Shown one piece after another: positions 19,093-27,950 of a DNA stretch of 64,000 nt. The DNA is taken from NCBI GenBank assembly GCA_025966315.1, contig JAOPUZ010000048.1, forward strand, positions 186,001 through 250,000. Reading direction: 5' to 3'. The number at the start of each line of letters is the position of its first letter. Within the stretch, counting starts at the first letter, position 1. Below the pieces are notes generated by a model that made no database searches, was not told where the DNA came from, and worked only from the letters and a program-made list of their open reading frames with translations. Source of the stretch: Frankiales bacterium. GTDB taxonomy: Bacteria > Actinomycetota > Actinomycetes > Mycobacteriales > Jatrophihabitantaceae. The position numbers were made by a program, and so were the translations under genes.

Positions 19093-19514
19093 CTCGGCTG
19101 TGCATCCTCTCTGGACCGCCGGGATTGGCGGCATGGCACTACGGCAGGCAACAAGAGCAAGGGAAAGCGCTCAGCCGCACTGGTCACGGACCCGCAGAAC
19201 CGGCTTGATGGCGTCTCGGCCACGAACCTGGTCGGGGTCTGACTCAGTGCGGCCGACTAAGCCGTTCGAGGCACCGCTCAGGGCGGCGCGGGCTAGCAGT
19301 GCGCACTTGGTCATACTACCCAGCAGCATCCGCTGACCGACCATCTATTGTGCAGAGCAGGCACGGGTGGCGAGCAAACAGAGTTCTCTGGCAACCGGTC
19401 GCACAATCGAGCGGGCGGGTAGGCGAGCATGCGCGGTGCTGCGGCAGAGGCACGCGAGGCACAACGGGCACTGGGACAACCACGACGACCGGCGTCGAGA
19501 CGGTGTGAGGGCGC
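19093..19514. other. Divergent leuS / diguanylate cyclase intergenic region
   Basis: 422 bases. On the minus strand TAGTAT (19318-19313) is a plausible -10 element for leuS, which would give a leader of over 200 bases; no convincing -35 accompanies it. No T-box consensus (AGGGTGG) or other known leader motif was seen. On the plus strand GAGGG lies shortly before the GTG start of the GGDEF gene. Confidence 0.4.
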
Positions 19515-20723
19515 GTGGTGAGCTTGCCCACCGATGCTGAGCTGGACCAAGCCGACATCCCGATGGCGATCATTGCCCCTGATGGGTCATTGCTGCGCGC
19601 GAACGACCAGTTCCAGCAGTTGATCGGCACTGATCAGAGCCTGATCGGTGGCTTTGCCGCCTCGCTGGTGGACGGTCGCGCCGAGCACACTGAGCACAGC
19701 TGGCAGTCGCATGAGTTACGGCAACCGGACGGACGCGACTTCGCGGCAATCGTGTCGTCCGTGCTGATCCGCCGAACGGACGGTCAGCCGGCTTACGTCC
19801 TCACTCAGATCATCGACGCCAGCCGGACCGCGAAAGACGCAGCGTCCGGTTCAGAAACCGAGGATCAGTGGCGGCTGGCCTTCGACCACGCACCGATCGG
19901 CATCGCGTTGTCCACCTTGGATGGCACTTTGCAGCGGGTCAACAGTGCGCTGTGCCGGATGTTGGGCCGGTCGGCGGAGGAACTGGTCGGGGTCGGCTAC
20001 CGCGAATTCAGCCACCTCGCCGACGTTGACCTGGACGTGACGTATCGTGACCAATTGGTACGGGGCGAGATCGAGAGTTTTCAGCTCGAGCAGCGGTATC
20101 TGCGACCCGACGGCGAGGTGATGTGGACGAGCCTGTCCGTGTCCCTGATGCGCGATCCGCAGGACCGGCCGACGAACCTGGTGGCCTTCATGTCCGACGT
20201 GGGTAAACGTCGGGCCCAGACGGACTATCTGCGCGACCTCGCCGCGCGCGATCCGCTGACCGGACTCGCGAACCGGACGGCCCTCATCGACCGCCTCGAA
20301 TCAGCCATTCAGCGTGCATCCGAAGCGGAGCCGTTCGCGGTCGCCTTCCTGGACATGGACGGATTCAAGGCCATCAACGACCGGCTGGGACACGGCGCCG
20401 GGGACGAACTGCTGCGCGTGGTCTCGCGACGCTTGGTCGGCGGGCTGCGCTCCAGTGACCTGGCGGCGCGTTTCGGAGGGGACGAATTCGTGCTGTTGTT
20501 GCAGCCGGCCGGCAGTCCGCAGGATCTTGCGGCGCTGGCCGAGCGGCTGCTGACACAGCTTTCGGCACCAGTGATGCTGGCCGAGACCACGGTGGAGCTG
20601 TCCGCGAGCGTCGGTGTGGTGCTCGGTTTCGGTTACCCATCGTCGGCCGATCTGCTGGCCGCCGCCGATCGCGCGATGTACCAGGCCAAACTGGACGGCA
20701 AGAACACCTACCGGATCGGCTAG
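19515..20723 (+). CDS. Diguanylate cyclase with tandem PAS domains (PAS-PAS-GGDEF)
   Basis: A 402-residue soluble protein. A first, short PAS-like region (about 10-100, IPMAIIAPDGSLLRAND) is followed by a clear PAS/PAC domain (about 115-240, FDHAPIGIALSTLDGTLQRVN... YLRPDGEVMWTSLSVS). A GGDEF domain (about 240-402) follows, with DPLTGLANRTALIDRL, DMDGFKAINDRLGHGAGDELL and the active-site FGGDEF near 320. It should make cyclic di-GMP in response to a signal sensed by PAS. No RxxD inhibitory site is obvious just before GGDEF, and there is no EAL domain. GTG 19515 and the next codon (also GTG) are both possible starts. It is divergent from leuS and convergent with the phosphatase gene. Confidence 0.92.
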   Translation: MVSLPTDAELDQADIPMAIIAPDGSLLRANDQFQQLIGTDQSLIGGFAASLVDGRAEHTEHSWQSHELRQPDGRDFAAIVSSVLIRRTDGQPAYVLTQIIDASRTAKDAASGSETEDQWRLAFDHAPIGIALSTLDGTLQRVNSALCRMLGRSAEELVGVGYREFSHLADVDLDVTYRDQLVRGEIESFQLEQRYLRPDGEVMWTSLSVSLMRDPQDRPTNLVAFMSDVGKRRAQTDYLRDLAARDPLTGLANRTALIDRLESAIQRASEAEPFAVAFLDMDGFKAINDRLGHGAGDELLRVVSRRLVGGLRSSDLAARFGGDEFVLLLQPAGSPQDLAALAERLLTQLSAPVMLAETTVELSASVGVVLGFGYPSSADLLAAADRAMYQAKLDGKNTYRIG

Positions 20724-20759
20724 GCCCGGCGGTATCGCGCGACGCGCCGGATCGATCGG

Positions 20760-21422
20760 CTAGGCGTCGGCGTCCGACGTCTCCGCGTCCGGCGTGAGCG
20801 ACGGGATGACCGGCCCTGGCGGGCCGGCATTGTGGGCTCGCAACGTCCAGGCCGACCCCTGGTGCCGCAGCTCGGTCCAGTGGCAGTTGGCCAACGCACC
20901 GAGTACGGACGGGGTCTGGGGCAGCCCGAGCAGCGCCGAGGATAGGCACATCGCAGTAGCGCCGTGGCTGACCAGCACGGTCAACGGCACGTCAGGCAGC
21001 TCGTTCAACAGTTCGCAGGCCCGATCGGCGACCTGCTGCCGATTCTCACCGCCACGGCGACGGACGTCGCGTCCGGCCAGCCAGTCGGCAAATTCCTCCG
21101 GATAGCGGGCCCGAACCTCGTCGCGGGTCAGGCCCTCCCAGTAACCGAGATCGCGCTCGCGCAGACGGGCGTCGATCCCTAACTCGACCCCGGTCAGTGA
21201 CGCGATCTTGGCCGCTGTCTGGGAGGCGCGCTGCAGATCCGAACTGATCAACAGGGCTGGGTGCATGGCCGCGATCAGCGCGGCGGCCTCGATGGCCTGC
21301 GCCTGGCCCACGTCGTCGAGCGGCGGATCCTGCTGGCCCTGATATCGCTGCTCGGCATTCCAGGCTGTGCGGCCGTGCCGCAAAATGACGACCCGCCGCG
21401 GACCATCGGAGCCGACCGGCAC
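20760..21422 (-). CDS. Histidine phosphatase family protein (GpgP-like)
   Basis: A 220-residue histidine phosphatase. LRHGRTAWNAEQRYQGQQDPPLD contains the catalytic RHG (15-17); LRERDLGYWEGLTRDEV and a late SHGATAMC (second catalytic His) complete the pocket. It lies directly downstream of rsfS with three bases between, as in M. tuberculosis where the same neighbour, Rv2419c, is glucosyl-3-phosphoglycerate phosphatase in methylglucose lipopolysaccharide synthesis. That function is inferred from position and motif; a broad phosphoglycerate-mutase-like phosphatase is the alternative. Confidence 0.85.
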   Translation of the reverse strand: MPVGSDGPRRVVILRHGRTAWNAEQRYQGQQDPPLDDVGQAQAIEAAALIAAMHPALLISSDLQRASQTAAKIASLTGVELGIDARLRERDLGYWEGLTRDEVRARYPEEFADWLAGRDVRRRGGENRQQVADRACELLNELPDVPLTVLVSHGATAMCLSSALLGLPQTPSVLGALANCHWTELRHQGSAWTLRAHNAGPPGPVIPSLTPDAETSDADA

Positions 21423-21425
21423 CGA

Positions 21426-21824
21426 TCAGTCCTCGGCGGCGGAGCCGCCGGGCCGCTGCGCTGTGGCGTGATCGGGCAACTCGATGAACGGGCAGTCCTT
21501 CCAGAGCCGCTCGAGAGAGTAGAAAACCCGCTCTTCGGCATGCTGGATGTGCACCACGATTTCGGCATAGTCAAGCAGCACCCAGCGGCCGTCGCGCTTG
21601 CCTTCACGCCGCAGCGGCTTGACGCCCGCGGCCCGCAGCCGATCTTCCACCTCGTCCACGATCGCCTCGACCTGACGTTCGTTGTTGCCGGTGGCGATGA
21701 CGAAAACGTCGGTGATGGCCAGTCGATCACTGACATCGATCAGCACGATGTCAGTCGCGAGCTTGTCGGCCGCGGCCGAACCGGCAGTGCGGGCCAGCTG
21801 GATGGCGAAGTCGGTTGCGGTCAC
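21426..21824 (-). CDS. rsfS: Ribosome silencing factor RsfS
   Basis: A 132-residue Iojap/RsfS protein that binds ribosomal protein L14 and blocks 30S-50S joining. Family motifs are DIVLIDVSDRLAITDVFVIATGNNERQ, GKRDGRWVLLDYAEIVVHI and the C-terminal VFYSLERLWKDCP. GTG 21824 is the start because homology begins there; the open frame extends to 21908 without support. TAGCCT (21838-21833) eight bases before the GTG looks like a -10 element for a nearly leaderless message, so rsfS may be transcribed separately from hpf just upstream. nadD, the usual upstream neighbour, is absent. Confidence 0.9.
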   Translation of the reverse strand: MTATDFAIQLARTAGSAAADKLATDIVLIDVSDRLAITDVFVIATGNNERQVEAIVDEVEDRLRAAGVKPLRREGKRDGRWVLLDYAEIVVHIQHAEERVFYSLERLWKDCPFIELPDHATAQRPGGSAAED

Positions 21825-21852
21825 GAGGATCCAGGCTACCCGTCCGCGAGCC

Positions 21853-22452
21853 CTACTCGACCAACCTGATAACGCCGTAGTCGTAACCCTTGCGCCGGTA
21901 TACGACACTCGGGCAGCCGCGGTCGACGTCGGCGAAGAGGTAGAAGTCGTGCCCGACGAGTTCCATCTCGAACAGCGCCTGCTCCATGTTCATCGGTTTG
22001 GCGGGATGCTCCTTCTCCCGCACGACCAACGCCGGCCCATCGTCGGGCTCGGATTCGGCCACGGCCAGTGCGCTCCGGGCGTCGGCCAGGACGGTATCGG
22101 CGAGCGCGCCGGTTGCCGCGGCGACCGATGTCGGCGTGTGCCGGCCGTGGTGGACCCGACGGCGGTCGGCGGCTTGCCGGAACTTGCGCTCCAACCGCTC
22201 GCCTGCGATGTCGAGGGCCTTGTAGAAGTCGGCCGCGCATGCTTCGGCGCGCACCACCGGACCGCGCACCCGGCAGGTGATCTCGACGCGTTGGCATATC
22301 TCGGCCTGCCGGGGGTTCTTCTCGTGCTGGAGTTCGACGTCTACGCGCACTATGTGATCGTCGTAGCGCTCGATCCGAGCGAGCTTCTCTGCGACGTGCT
22401 GACGGTAGTGATCGGGAACCTCGACGTTGCGTCCCCTGACGACGATCTCCAC
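21853..22452 (-). CDS. hpf: Long-form ribosome hibernation promoting factor (HPF)
   Basis: A 199-residue long HPF. The N-terminal ribosome-binding domain (about 1-105: VEIVVRGRNVEVPDHYRQHVAEKLARIERY) is joined by a linker to the C-terminal dimerisation domain (about 145-199: KPMNMEQALFEMELVGHDFYLFADVDRG... YRRKGYDYGVIRLVE). Long HPFs pair 70S ribosomes into inactive 100S dimers in stationary phase or stress. GTG 22452 is chosen: AGGAGG (22460-22465) sits seven bases upstream and the conserved domain starts there; the upstream extension to 22536 is not conserved-looking. comF lies upstream on the same strand, as in M. tuberculosis Rv3241c-Rv3242c. Confidence 0.92.
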   Translation of the reverse strand: MEIVVRGRNVEVPDHYRQHVAEKLARIERYDDHIVRVDVELQHEKNPRQAEICQRVEITCRVRGPVVRAEACAADFYKALDIAGERLERKFRQAADRRRVHHGRHTPTSVAAATGALADTVLADARSALAVAESEPDDGPALVVREKEHPAKPMNMEQALFEMELVGHDFYLFADVDRGCPSVVYRRKGYDYGVIRLVE

Positions 22453-22629
22453 GCGTGACCTCCTGTGCCTCGGTGCTTGCGGCACCCTGCACGACGTCAC
22501 GACCGATACGGACCAAGCCCCCGAATGGTCCGCCAACCGCGAACTTCTCGCGCTGGCGCCTTTCTTTGCTAGGTCATCGCAACGGTAGCCCTCCGTCAGA
22601 CATCTGCCCAGCTAGGAGGGCAATGAATT

Positions 22630-23493
22630 TCATTGGTGGTTCCTGGGACCCAACGGTGTCCGAACGCCGTGACGACGCCTCGTCGCGGCGATCACCGCGG
22701 CGCCGAGCACCGGCCAACCGGCGGCCGTCAAGGCCCGCGTTGCTTCGGTCAATGTCGCTCCGGTGGTGACGATGTCATCGACCAGCAATACGGGGCTGGG
22801 ATCACGGCAGCTCGTGGCGACCATTCGATCGCGGACGTTGCGCTGCCGTTGCGTCGCGCTCAGCCCGGCCGAATCCCGGACCGTGGTCCGCCAGTTGAGC
22901 AAGCCGGGCGACGCGAGCCGGATCTGCCCGGGTAAGGCGTTTCGAAGCAACCGACGTAGGTGGTCGCCGCCCCGCTGCCGCGCGACCGGCCGCAGTGATG
23001 GCACCGGCACGATCAGCGTCTCGACCGGAGACGCCGTTCGCACCGACAGCGATGCCGACATCGCGTGCGCGAGGTAGCCACCCAGCGGTGCCGCCAGGCC
23101 GCGCCGGCCGCGCTCCTTGTACGCCAGCAGCGCCCGTCGCAGGTTGCCGTCGTATTCCGCCGCGGCCACCACTGCGATCCCCATCCGGGCGTCTCCGCCA
23201 CCGCCGACTAGGCCTGCGACGCCGACCCCGCTGCCACCGCTGGCCGAGCCGGCACCGCTGACCGAGCCGGCACCGCTGACCGAGCGGCCACCGCTGACCG
23301 AGCCGCCACCGCTGACCGAGCCGGCGTCGGTGTCGGTGTCGGTGTCGTAGCCGTAGCCGTAGCCGCAATCGAGAAAACGCCATTGCAGCCGGCTCAGCGG
23401 GCGGCACCGCTGGCACCACTCCGAGCCCGGTGCGCGGCATACGACGCACTGCACCGGCAGAATCAAATCGATGAACTCGGCGGCTAGACCCAT
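22630..23493 (-). CDS. comF: ComF-family phosphoribosyltransferase-like protein with a repeat insertion
   Basis: A 287-residue ComF homologue. The N-terminal zinc-ribbon cysteines are C16, C19, C27 and C30 (CVVC...CQRC). The C-terminal phosphoribosyltransferase domain has the PRPP loop VLLVDDIVTTGAT near residue 235. Between them, about residues 43-85, lies a low-complexity insertion of Tyr-Gly, Asp-Thr and Ser-Val-Ser-Gly repeats encoded by the array at 23239-23364, which a typical ComF lacks. ATG 23493 is preferred, with GGATCGAGG just upstream; ATG 23517 is the longer option. Its role in actinobacteria is not clear. Confidence 0.85.
   Translation of the reverse strand: MGLAAEFIDLILPVQCVVCRAPGSEWCQRCRPLSRLQWRFLDCGYGYGYDTDTDTDAGSVSGGGSVSGGRSVSGAGSVSGAGSASGGSGVGVAGLVGGGGDARMGIAVVAAAEYDGNLRRALLAYKERGRRGLAAPLGGYLAHAMSASLSVRTASPVETLIVPVPSLRPVARQRGGDHLRRLLRNALPGQIRLASPGLLNWRTTVRDSAGLSATQRQRNVRDRMVATSCRDPSPVLLVDDIVTTGATLTEATRALTAAGWPVLGAAVIAATRRRHGVRTPLGPRNHQ
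23239..23364. repeat. In-frame tandem repeat array inside comF (18-bp and 6-bp units)
   Basis: Five 18-bp units of the form GCTGACCGAGCCGGCACC run from 23239 to 23328, with one to three changes between units. They are followed by three GGTGTC 6-mers (23329-23346) and three GTAGCC 6-mers (23347-23364). All 126 bp are multiples of six, so changes in copy number keep the comF frame. Confidence 0.92.
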
Positions 23494-23556
23494 GCCTCGA
23501 TCCTGCCCGCGGATCACGCCCCTTGGGCCGGCTGGCCCACATCTGTGGACAGCTGA

Positions 23557-23644
23557 AAAGTCCTACCCAGAAAGTCCTACCGAGACGTTGCTATGACAAC
23601 GCGTGCGTAGGACTGTCCGCGTAGGACTTTCCGCGTAGGACTTT
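23557..23644 (-). terminator. Multi-arm inverted repeat, probable lpqB/comF intergenic terminator
   Basis: AAAGTCCTAC is found at 23557-23566 and 23571-23580. Its inverse GTAGGACTTT is at 23621-23630 and 23635-23644, with one-mismatch copy GTAGGACTGT at 23607-23616. The minus-strand transcript leaving lpqB would have three left arms and two right arms at 14-base steps, so several alternative stems are possible, ending in GGACTTTTC. The array lies between the lpqB stop and the comF start. Confidence 0.65.
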
Positions 23645-23652
23645 CGGGGGTG

Positions 23653-25398
23653 TCAGGAGCTGTAGAAAGGTCTCGAGCCGTTCGTCAGCTCGGCCCTGGT
23701 CGGCGAGGCCCACGCGCCGCCCTCCTGGGTCCATACCGCTGGGCCGGCCGATCCCACCAGCGCCGGCATACCCGGCGCCGCGGCGACACTCTGTAGACCG
23801 CGCGGCAGACCCGTAGCGTTCCTGGCCTGCAGGAACGAACCATCGGACTGAACCGCCCAGATCGTCGGCTCTGCCCCCTTGGCGCCGCCGATCAACAGCA
23901 AGGTCGTGGCATCGGACCACGCGAGGTCATCGACGACCAGCCCGGCCGGCGTCAACGGCTCGAAGTTCTCGATGCTTACGGTGGTTCCCGACCGAGCGAC
24001 CGCCCCGACCCAGATAGCACTCGTACCGTCCTTGGCCCGCAGCACTACGGCCAGCCGAACGCCGTCCGGGCTGAACCGCAACGCGACGATCTGTCCCGCC
24101 GGCAAACCACCGAGGGTCGCCGGCGGTGAGATCAGGAAGGTCTTTCGCTCCGGCGTGACGCCGTAAATGGACGTACCGACCGCGATCCAGACGTCGCTAC
24201 CGTGCGGTTGCCAATCCGGCGGGCTGAGCTCGCCCGGCGGCAGCGTCACCTTGGTGAGCACGCCGGGTTGGGTGCCGATCAGCAGATCGTTGTTGTGCAC
24301 GCCGGCAACCTGCAGCGCAGTGCCAGCACTGTGCACGGCGGCCGACGTCAAACCGTAGGCGCCGGCACCCAATGGGCCGACCACCGGCTTGTCGTTGACG
24401 CTGGCGATCAATCCACCGTTACGCAGATAGAAACCCTGGGGCACCAAGGAAACCGCATCCGGCCCGATGCTGCCGAAGTCGAGGGTGCTGAACACGTTGC
24501 CGAGCCCGGCGATGCTCACCGCCTTGCCGCCGTCGCTGAGTGACATGACCGCCGAGAATTGGATGGTGCCCAGGCTGTAAGCCAATTGGGCCGCCAACCG
24601 CTGCCGGCCCTGCGCATCCAGTTGGAGCGCACCAGGCACATCGACCACGGTTCGATTGCTGATCGTGACCGTGGCCCGGCGCGGATCGACCTGGTCCTGA
24701 TCCGGGATCTCGTTCTGCACGGCCTGGCCGAGGGCATCCCGCGGCCCCGACAACATCTGTGACAGCAGCCATTGAGCGAGGGCTTCGTCCTTCAACGCCG
24801 AGTAACGCAGGTCGGGCACCAGCGTGGTCTCGGTGCTGTCGTAGAAATACAGCGGACGAGCGGTGTAGAACGTCTGGAAGTCGGCCCTTCGAATCAGCAC
24901 ACCTGCCTGCAACTGGTCGATCCGCCATTGCCCGTTGGTGAGGCTGAGTCCAAAGGTGAAGCTCTGCTGGTCGCCGACCCCGCCGCCTTTGAGCTGGGGC
25001 GTGTAGACACCGTGCGCGTCGACCTGGCCGATGCGCTGCCCGGTCACCGTCACGGTCGAGTGGTTGCCGCTGGTGCTCGGTAACTGCACCTGATAGTCGT
25101 TCAGCACCGTGACGGTGCTGTCCTGCCATTTGCCACCGGCATCGGCGGTGAGGAACTGGCGCGAGCCAGAATGCCGGGCGTCGGAAGATACCGCGGCGGT
25201 GAGAAAGCCGGACACGATGGCGCGCGGTTCGTCGCCCGCGTGCGGGGCGATCTCGGGACCGCCGACCTGGGCTTCGCCGCCGACGGAACTGACCGGTTCG
25301 GGACGGGAGCTGCGCGGCACGTCCGAGCACGCCACCATGGTCAGCATCGCCACCACGATGATCGCCAGCAGCCGCCAGCGGCGCCGCAGCATGCTCAC
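23653..25398 (-). CDS. lpqB: Lipoprotein LpqB, MtrAB partner
   Basis: A 581-residue lipoprotein. The signal peptide ends in lipobox MVAC, followed by SDVPRSS. A GerMN-like region lies about 55-300 (IVSGFLTAAVSSDARH, GISLTN-like block, RPLYFYDSTETTLVPD) and the C-terminal LpqB beta-propeller about 320-580. LpqB acts outside the membrane with sensor kinase MtrB in mycobacteria. GTG 25398 overlaps the mtrB stop by four bases (GTGA); ATG 25392 is an alternative start. mtrA-mtrB-lpqB is a conserved actinobacterial operon. Confidence 0.93.
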   Translation of the reverse strand: MSMLRRRWRLLAIIVVAMLTMVACSDVPRSSRPEPVSSVGGEAQVGGPEIAPHAGDEPRAIVSGFLTAAVSSDARHSGSRQFLTADAGGKWQDSTVTVLNDYQVQLPSTSGNHSTVTVTGQRIGQVDAHGVYTPQLKGGGVGDQQSFTFGLSLTNGQWRIDQLQAGVLIRRADFQTFYTARPLYFYDSTETTLVPDLRYSALKDEALAQWLLSQMLSGPRDALGQAVQNEIPDQDQVDPRRATVTISNRTVVDVPGALQLDAQGRQRLAAQLAYSLGTIQFSAVMSLSDGGKAVSIAGLGNVFSTLDFGSIGPDAVSLVPQGFYLRNGGLIASVNDKPVVGPLGAGAYGLTSAAVHSAGTALQVAGVHNNDLLIGTQPGVLTKVTLPPGELSPPDWQPHGSDVWIAVGTSIYGVTPERKTFLISPPATLGGLPAGQIVALRFSPDGVRLAVVLRAKDGTSAIWVGAVARSGTTVSIENFEPLTPAGLVVDDLAWSDATTLLLIGGAKGAEPTIWAVQSDGSFLQARNATGLPRGLQSVAAAPGMPALVGSAGPAVWTQEGGAWASPTRAELTNGSRPFYSS

Positions 25399-27206
25399 GG
25401 GGCCACCTCGGTTGGGTTCAACGGCAGCGGTGAATGCTCCAGGTTGCCGCCGGCCAGCACGGGCAGGGTGAGCCGGAAGTTTGCGCCCTGGCCCCGTTCG
25501 CCCCATGCCTGCAGCCACCCGCCATGCAACCGGGCGTCCTCCAGGCTGATGGCCAGCCCGAGCCCGGTCCCTCCGGTAAGTCTGCTGCGCGACGGGTCAC
25601 CGCGCCAGAACCGGTTGAACACCAAGCCGGCCTCGCCGGGACGCAGCCCCACACCCTGGTCTCGCACCGACACCGCCACGGCGTGTTCGTCCGAGCCGAT
25701 CTGGACCTCGATCGGATGCCCCTCGGCATGGTCGATGGCGTTACCCAGCAGGTTGCGCAGGATTCGCTCGACCCGGCGGGCATCCACCTCGACCCACACC
25801 GGATGCGCCGTGCGGATCAGGCGAATCTCGATACCGTGCTGGTTGGCCAGTGCCGAGCCGGCCGTCACCGCCCGCGCCACGATGCCGCGCAAGTCCACCC
25901 GTTCGGCTTCCAACCGGGCCGCGCCGGCGTCGTACCGCGAGATCTCGAGCAGATCGGCGAGCAGGTTCTCGAACCGGTCCAGCTCGTTGGTCAGCAGCTC
26001 GGCCGCGCGTGCGAGTTCGGGCTGGAACGTGGCCCGATTGCTGTGCAGCAGCTCGGCCGCCATCCGGACCGTGGTCAGCGGGGTGCGCAGCTCATGCGAG
26101 ACGTCGGACGTGAAACGCTGCTGCAGGCGGGACAGCTGCTCCAAGCGCTGGATCTGTTGCTGGAGGCTGGTGGCCATATCGTTGAACGACTCCCCCAGCA
26201 ACGCGATGTCGTCCTCACCGACCACTTGCATTCGCTGGGCCAGGTCGCCTGCAGCCAGGCGTTCGGCGGTTTGGGCGGCAACCCGCACCGGACGAACCAC
26301 CTGCCGCGTCATCAACAGCGAAATCGCACCGACCAGGGCCACCAGGGCCAGGCCGGCCACCACCACGGTTTGCTGAACCAGATTGATGGTGTTCTGCTCG
26401 GCCGACAGCGGGAACAGGTAATACAGCTCGAAGGATCCAGCGCGGGTGATGACCGGGGCGCCCACGATCAGGCCGGGCGATGGCCGGGTCTGTCCGGTGA
26501 GGGTCACCGGGGCGTACTCGACCGCCAGCACGCCACGCTTGACCACCGCGCGAAGGTCCTCGGGGATCGTCGGGCCGTCCGCCAACTCCCGATCCACCGA
26601 CGCATCCGGCGATCGGACGGCGATGCTGAACAGCCCGGCGTTGTTGCCGGTGGCGGTGAGATCGGCGGTCAGCTGGTCGACCGCCTGCCTGATGCCGGTG
26701 AGATCGCCCGGCGCGACGCCGGCAAACTGCGAGCGAGCGGGATCCAAACCGGCTGACGCCTGCGCGACGGCTGCCGTTCGTTTCGCCCGCAACACGCCTG
26801 TGCTGATCTGATCCACCAGGAACAGCCCGACCAGCAACACCACCAGGCCGGTGACGACGATCGTGGTCAGGCCGATCCGAAACTGCATCGAGCGGCGCCA
26901 GGTCGCGGCGAAGCGCCGGCCACCTCGTGCGATCAGCCGCGTAACACCGCGCAATGATCTGGCGATGGGGCGCCCGACCCTCGCGCGCCGAGGCTCAGTA
27001 ACGTCCGCGGCGGCAACGTCGGCGGTCGGGTCGGGTGGGTCCGTCCGGGCGGTCTGGTTCAGGGCCAGCAGACCCGTCGCGTCGCCGCCCGCGCCGGTGG
27101 TGCCGTTCCCTTCGGGATCGTCGCTGTCTTTGGCAAGATTGCCGACGTTGGCTGCATCACTACCGACCGCACCGCGCCGCGCCGGCGCCGGCGGGGGTCG
27201 GCTCAC
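25395..27206 (-). CDS. mtrB: Two-component sensor histidine kinase MtrB
   Basis: A 603-residue membrane kinase. A 105-residue Pro/Asp/Ala-rich cytoplasmic N-tail precedes the first membrane helix (IVVTGLVVLLVGLFLV), an extracytoplasmic sensor of about 150 residues and a second helix. Then come a HAMP domain, the phosphorylated histidine in DVSHELRTPLTTVRM, and an ATPase domain with LGNAIDHAEG (N box), DQGVGL (G1) and GTGLGLAI (G2). It phosphorylates MtrA, which controls cell division and wall genes in relatives. ATGA overlap with mtrA. The long N-terminal tail is variable in the family. Confidence 0.95.
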   Translation of the reverse strand: MSRPPPAPARRGAVGSDAANVGNLAKDSDDPEGNGTTGAGGDATGLLALNQTARTDPPDPTADVAAADVTEPRRARVGRPIARSLRGVTRLIARGGRRFAATWRRSMQFRIGLTTIVVTGLVVLLVGLFLVDQISTGVLRAKRTAAVAQASAGLDPARSQFAGVAPGDLTGIRQAVDQLTADLTATGNNAGLFSIAVRSPDASVDRELADGPTIPEDLRAVVKRGVLAVEYAPVTLTGQTRPSPGLIVGAPVITRAGSFELYYLFPLSAEQNTINLVQQTVVVAGLALVALVGAISLLMTRQVVRPVRVAAQTAERLAAGDLAQRMQVVGEDDIALLGESFNDMATSLQQQIQRLEQLSRLQQRFTSDVSHELRTPLTTVRMAAELLHSNRATFQPELARAAELLTNELDRFENLLADLLEISRYDAGAARLEAERVDLRGIVARAVTAGSALANQHGIEIRLIRTAHPVWVEVDARRVERILRNLLGNAIDHAEGHPIEVQIGSDEHAVAVSVRDQGVGLRPGEAGLVFNRFWRGDPSRSRLTGGTGLGLAISLEDARLHGGWLQAWGERGQGANFRLTLPVLAGGNLEHSPLPLNPTEVAP

Positions 27207-27892
27207 GGCGGTCCGGCTTTGTACCCGACCCCGCGAACGGTCAGCACAACCTCGGGACGTTCCGGGTCGCGTTCGACCTTGGAGCGCAGGCGTTGTACGT
27301 GGACGTTCACCAGCCGCGTGTCGGCAGCGTGCCGGTAGCCCCAGACCTGTTCGAGCAGCACCTCACGAGTGAACACCTGGCGCGGCTTGCGCGCGAGGGC
27401 GACGAGCAGGTCGAATTCCAGCGGCGTGAGCGAGATCTGGGCGCCGTCGCGGACGACCTGGTGCGCCGGAACGTCAATACTCACAGGTGATTCAGGTGGT
27501 CCGATGGTCAGGGTCTCGCCGCCGGCCTCGTCGTAACGGCGTAGCCGGGCGCGCATCCGCGCGGTCAGTTCCTTGGGCTTGAACGGCTTGACGACGTAGT
27601 CATCGGCGCCGGATTCCAGACCGAGCACGACATCGACGGTGTCGCTCTTGGCGGTCAACATGATGATCGGCGTTCCGGACTCGGCTCGAATGGAACGGCA
27701 GACGTCGATGCCGCTTACCCCGGGCAGCATCAGGTCGAGCAGCACGATGTCCGGCTTCACTTCACGGAACGCGGCCAACGCCCGGGAGCCATCTGGCACG
27801 AACGCCGGCTCGAACCCGTCCGAGCGCAGCACGATGCCGAGCATCTCGGCCAGGGAGGAGTCGTCGTCGACCACCAATACACGGGGCTTCAT
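27203..27892 (-). CDS. mtrA: Response regulator MtrA
   Basis: A 229-residue OmpR/PhoB-type regulator, essentially the same length as mycobacterial MtrA. The receiver domain has acidic residues D9-D11, phospho-acceptor D53 in LLDLMLPG and the lysine of VVKPFKP. The C-terminal winged helix has TPLEFDLLVALARKPRQVFTREVLLEQVWGY and RLVNVHVQRLRSKVE. ATG 27892 is the conserved start; the open frame extends to 28003 through the terminator region and should not be used. tmk, which separates mtrA from sahH in M. tuberculosis, is missing here. Confidence 0.96.
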   Translation of the reverse strand: MKPRVLVVDDDSSLAEMLGIVLRSDGFEPAFVPDGSRALAAFREVKPDIVLLDLMLPGVSGIDVCRSIRAESGTPIIMLTAKSDTVDVVLGLESGADDYVVKPFKPKELTARMRARLRRYDEAGGETLTIGPPESPVSIDVPAHQVVRDGAQISLTPLEFDLLVALARKPRQVFTREVLLEQVWGYRHAADTRLVNVHVQRLRSKVERDPERPEVVLTVRGVGYKAGPP

Positions 27893-27950
27893 AGCTACAT
27901 CGTGGCATCTTTCGGGAAATAACTGCGGCAGCCCGCTCGACCCGAACGCA

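Noticed and set aside
17452-19242. 596-codon open frame antisense to leuS
   Set aside because: A shadow frame of leuS with no recognisable motif; long antisense frames are common in high-GC genomes.
19171-19314. 47-codon minus-strand frame upstream of leuS as a leader peptide
   Set aside because: Its ATG lies within the predicted -10 element, there is no ribosome binding site and no leucine-codon run; also no T-box motif was found.
23239-23364. CRISPR array
   Set aside because: Units are head to tail without spacers, of 18 and 6 bp, and lie inside the comF frame.
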